From Botryococcus braunii (taxonomy: Eukaryota; Chlorophyta; Trebouxiophyceae): DNA of 64,000 nucleotides. This document shows, in pieces, positions 54,048-64,000 of this stretch. Every line of letters starts with the position of its first letter. The first letter of the stretch is position 1. The notes under the pieces were generated by a model. The model made no database searches and was not told where the DNA came from. It worked only from the letters and a program-made list of their open reading frames with translations. Location: the NCBI GenBank assembly GCA_002005505.1, contig MVGU01001197.1:37501-101500 (forward strand). Reading direction: 5' to 3'. The position numbers and the translations under genes were made by a program.

Positions 54048-54341
54048 AGGGCAGACAGGAGTGCATGGCATCATCGGATGCATCTGTACTGGGTTTTCCA
54101 CGGACTCGCCTGACGGCAAGAAGAAGTAAAAAAAGGAACAACTGGATATTCACTCAGAAGGCCTACCGACAGAGTCTTCAATATCTTGGGAAGTTATTTT
54201 TGTTTTCGTGAAGTGACCTGAGATTATCACCCGTCGTCGTTGTCGTGAGACCGTCAGTAGGTCCGGGTGGTCAAGCAATTGAATTGCTGAAGAATATTTT
54301 GCATATCTTGCATATTAAGGGTACATGCTAGACCTCGAAAG
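54048..54341 (+). other. COP4 leader remnant; element truncated
   Basis: Matches the COP2 leader (36590-36888 inverted) up to CTAGACCTCGAAAG at about 54341, then diverges. No gag follows, so COP4 is a 5' remnant only. Confidence 0.8.
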
Positions 54342-55954
54342 TGTAGTAGAATGCACAAGTTAGAGAGAATTTCCAAGTTGTGAGAGAGAGAGAGAGACAA
54401 GGCCGGATGGCCGACAAGTTGAACGCTCTTTCCAATTACAAGTAACCCCCACCTCACGGAGCTTCCACTCCCTACTTGTGGTCTACTAAGCTTCCAAATT
54501 ACCTGAGTGTGTGTCTTCCCGTGGCTTACGTCTCTATCCGTTCCTTCCCGTGGTTCGTGATCGTGTGTTCACGTTCCTCCAATGGTAGCGCACTAGTCCA
54601 CCAAACCTCTACAATAGTATCTAGAAAATATCCTAGAATCCTACTATGAGAGTAACGTCCATAACTATCCAATGGAATTCGACGGCTAGGAAGCCAAGGC
54701 TAGACGCTAGGCACGTGCGTACTCGCGTTGCTCGTACGACATGTGCGCCACATGTGCGCCTAGGCTAGGGGGTAAGGGAAATGTCCAGAAATGCCGGGAA
54801 ATCCCTACATTCCATCACATCAATCCCCCCTTATTTCCTGCATGTCCTCATGCAGCCACATACACACATACAGTAGACCTCAATTATAAGGGAATGGTCG
54901 TCACCGAACAGCCCATCCACCAGCGCCGTTAGACCCTTGCCGAATGGGTTACATTAGGGTCCCCGCCTTCAAGTTATTCCCCTATCATCCCAAGCAATTG
55001 ACTAAAGCGTCCATTTTTTTTAATTCATTTATTAGGTGTGCTTTATTCCAGTCCTAAGTACAATACTGTACGATACAACACGGTACGATAAATTACGATA
55101 AATTACGGCGAAACTACGACGAACGTTCGCCTTATTCCTTTCGAACTATCCAAGTCCGCCTTTATTGACACATCCCTATTTATTATTTATTAAAACAATA
55201 CAATGCTTGTGACACAACCGATAAACAATCCGAACAAGATAAATATGACACAGGTGTAGCTCAGTTCACAATGCTTTCCTAAAGTGGCTATCCATACAAC
55301 ACAGTTTCTTTATGATACATTGTCCATACTATACACATACTGTACACATAAGGTACACAGGAAGTACACATATAGTACATAGAAAGAAATCCATCCGAAG
55401 ATGCCAAGTAGTCCATATCCAAGGGTTCCAAGTAGCCCATAGCCAAGGGTTCCAAGTAGCCCATAGCCAAGGGTTCCAAGTCACTTCTGTACTTCAAGCC
55501 CACGTCCCAAGTGCAAGTTAAGCAGACTGCGGTTGCGCGCCATGTGTATTTCAATTCCCATCCCTGAATGCAGAACCTCGAGTTCAATGCATCGAAGCGG
55601 TATGAGGCCTCATGCCACACATACCGAGGTAGGCAACCTACCCCGTCCCTTGTCCTAAAGTACACAAGATATACAGTCCCTACCATAGGTCCTGTAGCAT
55701 TTCCTAGGGTATAATGCTCTAGTATGGTCCTTGGCATTGCTCTTTGACTTGCCATGTGATCTGGATTCGCAGTACAACCTCGCTCAAGTAGTTCGCTCGG
55801 TTGCCCGACTACGCGTCTGTGGCAGTACAGTATAATTCAATCCACCCTGGGTTTAAGAGTACGCTTGCGAATCAATCATGTAACACTCTTTCGTTGCACA
55901 CCACGAACGTCTCACTGTCTCATAAAAACCTCTTCCGCTTAGTTAACGCTACAG
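54342..55954. other. Unassigned stretch ending in the GYP3 5' LTR end
   Basis: No gene recognised; a minus-strand frame at 55288-55755 lacks motifs. The last bases, TTAACGCTACA at 55943-55953, are the end of the GYP3 5' LTR, judged from the primer site that follows. The LTR start is not determinable because no 3' LTR copy is seen. It contains GTACGATA-type short repeats near 55065-55110 and a minisatellite. Confidence 0.45.
55417..55487. repeat. 24-bp minisatellite, ~3 units
   Basis: Unit CCAAGGGTTCCAAGTAGCCC plus ATAG, about three copies, the last diverging at CAAGTCAC. Confidence 0.9.
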
Positions 55955-55968
55955 TGGTATCGGCGACA
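55955..55968 (+). other. GYP3 primer-binding site
   Basis: TGGTATCGGCGACA, one base after the LTR end ...GCTACA; identical to GYP2. Confidence 0.82.
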
Positions 55969-56023
55969 AGGATTAGTTCCTTGTCGTTCGTTCGTGGTGC
56001 GTTTCTTTTCCTTTCGGATTGTG

Positions 56024-56548
56024 ATGTCTCGGCATCCTCGTTCGGGTTCAAGGGCTCGTGCACCTAGTCCTGGCATCGCGGAGCCAGATCCATCCATAGA
56101 TCTTCTTGCTTATGTATATGTAGATCGTTCATGGGTAGATCCTCGTTGTATGCTTAGGCGTTTGGTAGATATCGGTGCCCTGCTCGAAGGAGCCGTTGCA
56201 TTAAGATCTAGTGTTCCGTCGCATTCCCCTCCAGCTGATACCGCTCAGAGCATTTCAGAGGGACTTGAGATGTTAATTCAGTGCTCTCTCGCGCAACCTG
56301 CACCTGTGGTCGTGCCGCAGCCCATACCAACGGCAACTCCGGCATCGGCTACAGCCTCGTCAGGTTCAGGGAAGCCCTCGCTCAAGTTGCCAGACCCATC
56401 TGTATTCGAGGGAGATCCAATGTTGTTGGATCCTTGGCTTATGCAGACTGAAATGTTTTTGGGGACCTACGATGTAGGCTTGGCATCCGCTCGGTCCGTG
56501 GAGGTGGATACGACGTTCTTCCGTGCTTCCAATTACACCTTGAGTTGA
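56024..56548 (+). pseudogene. GYP3 gag, C-terminal part deleted
   Basis: ATG 56024 (basic N-terminus SRHPRSGSRARAPS), a Pro/Ala-rich stretch, then the start of the Gag region (KLPDPSVFEGDPMLLDPWLM, FFRASNYTLS), stopping at 56548. The second half of Gag and the zinc knuckle are absent; about 95 nt of unrelated sequence precede the linker region. Confidence 0.75.
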
Positions 56549-56640
56549 GGAATCACTTTCACAAATTAAATACAACTTATTTGTTGGACTTCTTTGGTAT
56601 TACAGCAGCGTGAGGCCTGTTTAAGAGGTCTGCCAACTGT

Positions 56641-58711
56641 TCAGTGACCCAGTATGGGATTCCTGTTTTGTATGGGCTTGGTAATCTGCAGGATTTCTTT
56701 CACAGTTGTTGCCATTCTTTCATGTCCCATATTGTGGATGGGCATGGTTTGTGTAGAGAGTTTCAGACATCCCCCCATGCCAGTGACTTGATCAATCCTG
56801 TGTGCATGTATAAGAGAGATGCAGCTCCTCACCTTCTTTCTAGTGATGCTCATGTTGTCTTGTTTGTTGATGGTAGTAACAGGGAGTGTACTGTTAGCCA
56901 GCTTGTGTCACAGCTACTGCCAGGTACTAGATTGACTGTGCTCTCTTGCCTGAGCCACTGTGAACAGGTGCTGGAAGGGACTACACAACAACAACTCTCA
57001 TGATGTATTGCTCTCGGCTTCTGTTTTGGATGCACTGGGTCTTACTTCCACCTTTAAGAGCTCACCCCACTGCAGTTCCCATACAGGCTTGCCCTTATAT
57101 CGTTGCCTGGTACAGACTGGTTGTCTCAGTGTGAAGGAGAAACCCCTGCCCGCAACTTCTTTTGACTCTTTTGTTCAGCTTGACAGTAGACACATTGTGA
57201 ATGGTCTTGATCTTTCCTCCACTTGCATAGAGTTTGAGGGAATTCTTGCTAGTAGACCTGTCAGGATTTTGTTGGACAGTGGAGCCTCTGCAAATTTTAT
57301 TGATGATAAACTTGTGCAGGAGCTTGCCCTTCCCACTGTGCCTTTGAGTTCACATGTTACTGTGAGAGTGGCTGATGGTAGGACATCTGTGGTAGGACAT
57401 AGTGTGTCAACTGACCTGACTGTTGGGACCTTGGGTTTTGGAGTCACCTGCCTCCCTACTGAGTTGACCTACTATGATCTTGTCTTGGGCAAACCTTGGT
57501 TAACTGCTTTTAACCCAAGTGTGAATTGGAAATTGAATGCTGTGTCTTTGGTTCATGCTAATAAAACACATGTACTTTTGGGGTGTCAAAGGTCAGGCAT
57601 GCCTGGGTATGTGATCTCATCCATGGAAGTGCAAGAGATGGTGAAGTTGGGTGAATCAGTGTACATTATTCAACTGAATGCAGTGACTGACAATGTTTCA
57701 GATACTGATGCATACAATGTGCCAGAGTTGGAGCAGCTTTTGCAGGAATTTAAGGATGTACTGTCTGGACTTCCTGAAGGCCTCCCTCCTTCTCGTGCTG
57801 GAGACCACCACATCAGATTGGAGCCGGACGCAACTCCTCCAGCCTCCCGCATATATCCACTGTCTGGAGCCCAGCTTGCTGAGCTACGTGCACAGTTGCA
57901 GGAGCTCCTTGAGAGGGGGTTCATCCGCCCATCGACATCACCATTTGGTGCACCCATCTTATTTGTTCCCAAAAAGGATGGTGGATGGCGTTTATGCATT
58001 GACTACAGGGCCTTGAATAGGATTACTGTTAGGACCCAACACCCATCTCTTAAGATTGATGAGATGTTCGAGCAATTGCATGGAAGTTGTGTATTTTCTA
58101 AGCTAGACCTTGCCTCTGGATATCATCAGATACGTATGCATGATGACAGCATAGAAAAGACTGCTTTTAAAACCCGTTATGGTCATTATGAGTTCACTGT
58201 TATGCCTTTTGGGTTAACCAATGCACCTGCCACCTTTCAGTCTGTGATGAACTCTATCTTGTCTCCCTTCCTTGATAGATTTGTGCTGGTGTACCTAGAC
58301 GATATCCTCATATATTCTAAATCTGTTGCAGAGCATATGGAGCATTTGAGGACAGTCTTGTCAGTGCTCAGGGAACATAAATTTTATTGCAAAAGGTCTA
58401 AGTGTGATTTTGTTGCTAAGCAGCTGGAATACCTTGGACACCTGTTGACACCTCATGGGATTATGGTGGATCCTAGGAAGGTTGTAGCCATTCAGGATTG
58501 GCCCACTCCTTTGAATGTGTCACAGTTGAGAGGGTTTCTAGGTCTTACTCAATATTATGATACTTTTATGAACCGTTTTGCAGATGTTGCCTATCCTCTT
58601 ACTGAGTTGCTCAAAAAGGATGTGCCTTGGACCTGGGAGGGACCCCAGCGGGAAGCCTTTGTAGCATTGAAAGATCTTGTTTCTACTCCTCCTTGCCTTT
58701 TGATGGCTTGA
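56641..58711 (+). pseudogene. GYP3 linker, protease and reverse transcriptase
   Basis: A linker (YGIPVLYGLGNLQDFF, then GTRLTVLSCL) matching the GYP2 linker precedes the protease ILLDSGASANFIDDKLV near 57270. RT follows with [19 protein letters not shown] and [15 protein letters not shown] near 58280, and TEL-KKD before RNase H. The linker and PR-RT are in different frames near 56990. The frame ends at 58711 by a single-base shift at the RT/RNase H border. Confidence 0.85.
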
Positions 58712-60533
58712 TTTAGATAAACCTTTTGTTGTGCATGTAGATGCCTCAGGTTTTGCTGTTGGTGCTGTGTTGCAGCAGGATCAAGGAAAGGGACTGCAGC
58801 CCGTTGCCTTCGAGTCCAGGAAACTCCAACCCCCTGAGAGGAAGTTAGCACCATATGACAGAGAGTTGCTTGCTCTTGTTCATGCCTTGCTTAAATGGAA
58901 GCATTTGTTGCTGGGTGCTAAGTTTACTGTACACACTGACCAGCAAGCACTTGAGTATTTATTGAGTGCTCCTGTTAGGACTAGTAGGCAGGAAAGATGG
59001 CTTACTGAAATCATGAGATTCATGCCTGATATTAAATATGTGAAGGGCACTGACAATGTTGTTGCAGATGCTTTGTCTAGGCGTGTTGATTTGGCAGTAA
59101 TGCATGTCTCCTCTGTTTCTGTCTCGTCCCTCCTACCAGAAATTGCTTTGCTGTGTGTTTCTGGTCCCATAGTTGCTAAACTTGTGGAAGAAGGTGTTTT
59201 GGTGATGAGAGACACTGTACCTTATTCGGTGCAGTCAGGTAGAGTGTATGTCCCTGATGCATTGCGAGAGAAGGTAGTGAAAGAGTGTCATGCCACCCCC
59301 TTTTCTGGCCATCTTGGGATTAACAAGATGTATGAATTAGTGTGCAGGGAATTTTGGTGGCCACGTCTCAGCTCATCAGTCAGGGACTTTTGCAGGTCTT
59401 GTGACACCTGCCAGCGCACTAAAGGGACTGGAGCCGTACCTTATGGTTTGCTTCAGCCACTGCCCATTCCATATGGACCTTGGCAGAGCGTTTCCCTTGA
59501 TTTAGTGACTGATTTACCTGTCTGCTGTGGGTTTGACTCTATTGTGGTATTTGTGGATAGGTTTTCTAAGTTGTGTGTCTTGGCTGCATGCACTAAAACC
59601 ATCACTGCACCTCAACTTGCACAACTGTTTGTTGACAGGGTCTTTGTGAGATTTGGAATGCCTACCTCCATTGTGAGTGATAGAGATCCAAGGTTCACTA
59701 GCCATTTTTGGAAGGCCTTTGTGAAAATATTGGGTACTGAGATTGCTATGTCTATTGCTTACCACCCTCAGACGGATGGGCAGACTGAGAGAATGAACAG
59801 GACCATGGAAGACATGCTGAGAGGGTTTGTGGGTCCCAGGCAGGATGACTGGTACAAGTATTTGAGTATGGTGGAGTTTGCATATAATAACTCACTTCAG
59901 GCTTCAACACTGCAGACACCCTTCTTCCTGAATCATGGGCGCCATCCCCTTACTCCCTTGTCTTCTGCTGTTCCCGCACGTTCTGTGAATCCTGCCATTT
60001 CTGAATGGGTTGAGGGGCTGCAGACTGCCTTAGAGAGTGCCAAATCTAATCTTGCCTCTGCACAGCAACGGCAGAAATCTTATGCAGATAGAAAGAGACG
60101 AGACCACCCTTTCAAGGAGGGGGACCAGGTGTTGTTGGCTGCAAGGAAAAACCAGCTTTCACCTGGGCTCTCGTCAAAGTTATCAGCTAAGTATTTTGAG
60201 CCCTTTACTATTGCTGCAGCAGTTGGTTCTCGAGCTTTTAGACTCGTCTTGCCTGAGACTGTAAATAATCATCCTGTGTTTTATGTTTCCCAGCTGAAGC
60301 CTTATGTGTCTTCATATGTACCAGTTACTGTTACTTCACCACCTCCTTTGTATGCAGACAAGCGTGGCGGCGTTTATGAAGTGGAGGCCATCATAGCTAA
60401 GAAGAAAGTTGGAAAGTCTTGGCGGTACTTGGTCAAATGGATGGGCTATGATGAGACTGAGAACACTTGGGAGCCCCTTGCCCATGTTCGCCACTTGGCA
60501 GACGACGTGGCAGCTGCCCCAGTCCTTTCTTAA
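58711..60533 (+). pseudogene. GYP3 RNase H, integrase and chromodomain
   Basis: Continues pol after the one-base shift. RNase H (VHVDASGFAVGAVLQQ to TDQQALEYLL), INT HHCC ([15 protein letters not shown] to CRSCDTCQRTKG), DDE core ([33 protein letters not shown]), INT C-terminus (GDQVLLAARKNQ) and chromodomain (SWRYLVKWMGYDETENTWEPL near 60415-60480). Uninterrupted, and collinear with GYP2 23284-24402, showing the normal order GYP2 has lost. Confidence 0.88.
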
Positions 60534-60540
60534 GTCCCAC

Positions 60541-60882
60541 TTGCGGGCATCCCTTGTTGAGCCACTTGCGGCCTTGAGACTTTTCCAGCCATTTGCGGCT
60601 GATGACCCTTGGACTTCGCCAGCCAGCTTGGATCTGGGAGGGAGGGAGGGTGGACGGGTCTGGGAGGGAGAGGGTTCATGAATTGGGTTGCATGCATGTC
60701 TCTTATTTATATGCTTTGCATGGGTTATGTTTCCTTACCCACGGCTCCACTTTGTGATGCACTTGCTGTTGCAGTGTAGCTGCAAATTGTAGTTCCGTGT
60801 CTGCATGACTTGCTTGGTATCTTACCCATGAGATACACCATGTGGTAGTTAGTCGTGTGTAGCTTGCTGCTCTAGACGATAT
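60541..60882. other. GYP3 3' flank, no gene
   Basis: Contains a purine-rich stretch, GGGAGGGAGGGAGGGTGG, near 60636-60676 that could be the GYP3 purine tract, but no LTR copy is recognised after it. COP5 begins at 60883. Confidence 0.5.
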
Positions 60883-61248
60883 TGTGAAAGGTTATGGGCA
60901 ATCGGCTTTCCCTGTACAAAGCAGACAGGTCGTCAATAGACGAAGTTACTCCAGCTACAGTCCGTACGACTGTCTGCTGAGTGCCACACACAACTGTCGG
61001 ACAAGACTAGCATCTGGTGATGCCCAGCATCTTTCACAACCAGTTGGTATTCACTCCGGTGGGGCAGCCTTAAGAGTTCATCCGACAAACGTGTGATCTA
61101 GATAGGATTGTACCTTATGTTCGAAAACGTCCAGAATCTGCCGTGTCTCAAGGTACCTTATGTTCTCAATGGACCCATATCCTAATAGTGCACACATGAA
61201 GATCACTTAAAGCACAAGGCATTCAATAATAATGTTCAGAACTCAACA
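60883..61248 (-). repeat. COP5 3' LTR, short form
   Basis: 366 bp, TGTGAAAGG...CTCAACA. Similar to the solo LTR at 9436-10126 but with only one copy of the internal segment. The upstream flank matches copy 1 and the downstream flank matches copy 2, so the spacer plus one copy is missing. The purine tract (minus strand) follows at 61249-61262. Confidence 0.87.
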
Positions 61249-61268
61249 CTTCCCCTTGCCTGCATGCT

Positions 61269-64000
61269 TTAAGTGTATCTTCTCAAACCTAGTGAATCAC
61301 GATGACCAACAAACACGGGCTTGGCAAGTGGCTTGGTCATAATGTCAGCCACATTGCGTGCAGATTCCACATAGAGGATATCTACCTGCCCAAGTGCCAT
61401 AGCTTCCCTAGCGTAGTGGAAGCTTACTGCAACGTGCTTTGTGAATTTGGAATACAGGGGGTTCCGTAAATTAGAAATGCATCCTTGGTTGTCACAGAAA
61501 ATTTTGACCCTCCAAGGTGCAGCCCCTATCTCTTCCAAGAAGCCCCTTAGCCAGTTGGCTTCCTTCACAATATGGCCAGCTGCCATAAACTCAGCTTGCA
61601 CAGTTGAGGTAGCAACTGAGCTCTGCTTCTTGCTTCCCCAAACCACGGCACTACCATAGACTGATAGAACATAGCCAGTGGTGGAATACCTGTGGTCCAG
61701 GTCCCCAGCATAGTCGGCATCAACATAGCCTTCTAGCTCAGGGCCCTTTCCACCCAGAGTAAGAGCTAACTCTCTGGTATCTCTCAAGTACTTCAGCACT
61801 CGAATGGCCTCATTCCAGTGTGAGGTAGTGGGTGTCATTCTATACCTTGACAACACTCCAACAGCCTGAGAAATGTCAGGCCGGGTCGTATTGGCTATGT
61901 ACAGTAACGATCCAATTAACTCGCAGTATCGATGACCAGGTGGCAGAGGGGTACCAGCCCCATGTGACATACCATCTGAGGACTCGGGTCTGCTGCTAGC
62001 CACGAAGTCCTTGGACATGGGGGTATCAACCCCACGTCCATCATCAGCAACGCCAAACTTCTCCACAAGAGCATCAATCTTGGGAGTGCAACTCATGGAA
62101 ATAGTGCCCTGAACTCTATTGCGTAGGACCTGACACCCCAGGAAATCATTCACCTCTCCCAAATCATGGATGGTGAAGTCCTTCTTCAATAACTCTTTCC
62201 CCCACTCAATCTCTGCAACCACTCTGGCAACTATGAGAAGATCATCGACATAAACAAGAATAAACGACAGATTACCATCAGGGGCCCTCCTGATGTATAC
62301 CCCAGCGTCGCTCTTGCACACACTATACCCCATCACGCTCAACTTGTCGCTCAAGGTCTTGTGCCAAGCCCGTGGGGCTTGCTTAAGACCGTAGAGTGCC
62401 TTCCTGAGCTTGCACACAACTCTCGTGTTGCCATTCTCAAATCCTGGTGGTTGGGTCACATAGACCTCTTCCTCCAACTCCCCATTGAGAAAAGCTGTCT
62501 TGATATCCACTTGGTGGATCTCAAGATTTTGTGTGGCAGCCACTGCCAGCACAGCTCTCCTAGCACCATAGCTGCTGGTAGGTGCAAAAACCTCACCAAC
62601 ATCTATACCAGGAATCTGTCTGCAACCCTGGGCAACCAATCTTGCTTTAAACCGAGTGACATTCCCATGTGCATCGTTTTTTGTAGAAAAAATCCAATGA
62701 ACAGGGATAACTTTCTGCCCATGGGGTCTTTCCACATACTGCATAACCTCATGGGTGTCTAAAGACTCCATCTCCTCTTGCATTGCCTGCTGCCAAAACT
62801 CCCACTGAGGTGAGCGCTGGGCTTCCCTCAAGTTTGAGGGCACGTGAACTTTTCCCAACGTGACAGAAGGTACACTCTGTACCTTATGCTGTGGTGCAGC
62901 AGGGCTGTCAGCCTTACTGATGCTGCTCCCTTCTCTCTCTCTCTCTCCCTGGTTGCCAGAATAAGGTACATTATGTACCTTATGCTGGGACTGGGCAGTA
63001 CTGCCGGGATTATCTGATTCCTTCTCAAGTCTCTCTCTCTCTCCTTGACTACTGGACTCATGTGCAGCACCCTTACATTCTCGCACCTTCCGCAATGCAG
63101 AGGGGAGCAGCAGCTCTCTCTCTCTCCTGGACTCACACTTGGGCACACTACCCAGACTTGCCTGAGCTGCGCCTACAATGTCAGCCTGCACACCATAAGC
63201 ATGACTAGCCAGTGACTGGGATTGGGCACCAGCTTCCCCTACTGCTGGCATGTCTAACCCACTGCTCTCATCTCTTACATCTGCACCGAACATAGCCTCG
63301 ACTGTCTCAACCTGCCCCTGCATATCAGGGAGACCAACCATGTTTGGCTCACTCACAATTGCCTGACCTGGGTCAGGGGCATGCAATGGGATGTCAGAAT
63401 GCTCTCTCCTAGCCACGCGCTGTACATAACGCTGCTCCCTTGTAAGGGTGGTCCCTGGAGGAAGGGGAATTTGTGACTTCCCCTGCATTCGCAACCCCTC
63501 TTGTACCTTCTGCATTTTTTCTACCTGGGATTGAGTTTCTACACCCCCCCTGGCCAGATTCTGCATATGCTCAAGCACCGACCACGAGTGCTGAGATGGT
63601 TCTGGGGTCCCAACAGTAGGATCCAGGCTGGTGGGGTTTCCTTGGTCATGTGCTGCTGTGGTCCCGTCTCCAGACTGATCCCCAGCACAAAGTCCAGAGG
63701 TCCCAGGAGCCCCAGTGGAAAGCGTCTCCACTCCATGGTCATCCTCCTCATCCCAGAACGTGGGTGGAGCAGCAGAGGGAATTGCTTGAGGCGTTGCCAG
63801 ATTCTCACTGCCAAGGGGGGGTGATATCCTAGAATCATAGACAGACCCAGGCTGGACCTTTGATAGACCCACTCTCTCAGCCCCCCTCAAGTGCTCGATA
63901 AAGCTGACGTCCCTACTCTCCTTCCACACTCCATTCCCCACGTACACACGATACGCTTTAGACTGGGGACAATAACCAGTAAACATCCCAGGGGTGGTCT
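61269..64000 (-). CDS. COP5 Gag-Pol, C-terminal ~910 codons (runs off window)
   Basis: An uninterrupted minus-strand frame ending at 61269 and still open at the right edge. It starts in the integrase C-terminal part (YCPQSKAYRVYVGNGVWKES), then a long Ser/Glu/Gln hinge with two TAAGGTAC palindromes in its DNA (62867-62890, 62960-62983). RT follows ([45 protein letters not shown] near 62250-62275) and RNase H (VDADYAGDLDHRYSTTGYV, STVQAEFMAAG, CDNQGCISNL). Same family as COP2, which has the same order but several frameshifts. It may belong to an intact element. Confidence 0.93.
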   Translation of the reverse strand, partial: TTPGMFTGYCPQSKAYRVYVGNGVWKESRDVSFIEHLRGAERVGLSKVQPGSVYDSRISPPLGSENLATPQAIPSAAPPTFWDEEDDHGVETLSTGAPGTSGLCAGDQSGDGTTAAHDQGNPTSLDPTVGTPEPSQHSWSVLEHMQNLARGGVETQSQVEKMQKVQEGLRMQGKSQIPLPPGTTLTREQRYVQRVARREHSDIPLHAPDPGQAIVSEPNMVGLPDMQGQVETVEAMFGADVRDESSGLDMPAVGEAGAQSQSLASHAYGVQADIVGAAQASLGSVPKCESRRERELLLPSALRKVRECKGAAHESSSQGERERLEKESDNPGSTAQSQHKVHNVPYSGNQGEREREGSSISKADSPAAPQHKVQSVPSVTLGKVHVPSNLREAQRSPQWEFWQQAMQEEMESLDTHEVMQYVERPHGQKVIPVHWIFSTKNDAHGNVTRFKARLVAQGCRQIPGIDVGEVFAPTSSYGARRAVLAVAATQNLEIHQVDIKTAFLNGELEEEVYVTQPPGFENGNTRVVCKLRKALYGLKQAPRAWHKTLSDKLSVMGYSVCKSDAGVYIRRAPDGNLSFILVYVDDLLIVARVVAEIEWGKELLKKDFTIHDLGEVNDFLGCQVLRNRVQGTISMSCTPKIDALVEKFGVADDGRGVDTPMSKDFVASSRPESSDGMSHGAGTPLPPGHRYCELIGSLLYIANTTRPDISQAVGVLSRYRMTPTTSHWNEAIRVLKYLRDTRELALTLGGKGPELEGYVDADYAGDLDHRYSTTGYVLSVYGSAVVWGSKKQSSVATSTVQAEFMAAGHIVKEANWLRGFLEEIGAAPWRVKIFCDNQGCISNLRNPLYSKFTKHVAVSFHYAREAMALGQVDILYVESARNVADIMTKPLAKPVFVGHRDSLGLRRYT

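Larger units (their letters stand above)
55955..60540 (+). mobile_element. GYP3: Ty3/gypsy chromovirus, 3' LTR not seen
   Basis: Primer site, truncated gag, linker, PR-RT, a frameshift, then RNase H-INT-chromodomain, all on the plus strand in normal order. This is the same lineage as GYP2 (matching protease, RT and INT blocks and the same 14-nt primer site) but without its inversion. No matching 3' LTR is found before COP5 begins at 60883. Confidence 0.86.

Noticed and set aside
55288..55755. 155-codon minus-strand frame
   Set aside because: Largely low-complexity, overlaps a 24-bp minisatellite, no recognisable motif, and lies next to a gypsy LTR end.

Overview
This is a eukaryotic, repeat-dominated window with no recognisable host gene. 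Almost every supportable coding sequence belongs to LTR retrotransposons: Ty1/copia type (COP1-COP5) and Ty3/gypsy chromoviruses (GYP1-GYP3). The organism cannot be named. Chromodomain gypsy elements, long copia ORFs and long GT/AC microsatellites fit a large repeat-rich genome such as a plant, alga or other non-metazoan, but nothing seen is decisive. No rRNA, tRNA gene, CRISPR or bacterial feature was found.

Positions 1-38333 are mainly one deeply nested structure that can be unpicked from target-site duplications. COP1 (minus strand, LTRs at 357-1080 and 13602-13611 + 37617-38333) was hit by GYP1 in its RT (1945-7842, TSD CTCAT), by an element now reduced to a solo LTR in its INT-RT hinge (9436-10126, TSD GTTGC), and by COP2 in its 5' LTR (13612-37616, inferred TSD ACTTC, right junction trimmed). 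COP2's own 3' LTR is split by a 17-kb BLOCK (13857-30816, TSD TCAA). The BLOCK is bounded by two direct copies of a 750-bp TIR element and filled with a six-unit, 1.5-kb tandem repeat. The sixth repeat unit is split by GYP2 (23278-29731).

Positions 38334-44348 hold LTR-like sequence, long GT/AC microsatellites, segmental duplications and a 26-bp perfect palindrome. Positions 44349-51773 are an intact copia element, COP3: 692-bp LTRs that appear to differ at one base, TSD GAAAC, an extra ORF upstream of gag, and an uninterrupted 1799-codon gag-pol. Then come degenerate short repeats, a 0.9-kb foldback element (52406-53313), the 5' end of a COP2-family element (COP4, 53314-54341), an unassigned stretch, GYP3 (55955-60540), and COP5, whose open frame runs off the right edge.

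Three shared features stand out. First, copia LTRs of three families carry an internal ~145-bp direct duplication in which copy 1 ends ACAG|GT and copy 2 ends ACAG|G or ACAG|A, a layout that looks like a splice donor and acceptor. Second, copia primer-binding sites are complementary to the anticodon half of an initiator tRNA-Met, while the gypsy primer sites fit the 3' end of what appears to be the same tRNA. Third, GYP1 and GYP2 both carry the 3' part of integrase plus chromodomain inverted relative to the rest of the element; GYP1 nevertheless has TG...CA ends and one 5-bp TSD, as if inserted already rearranged.
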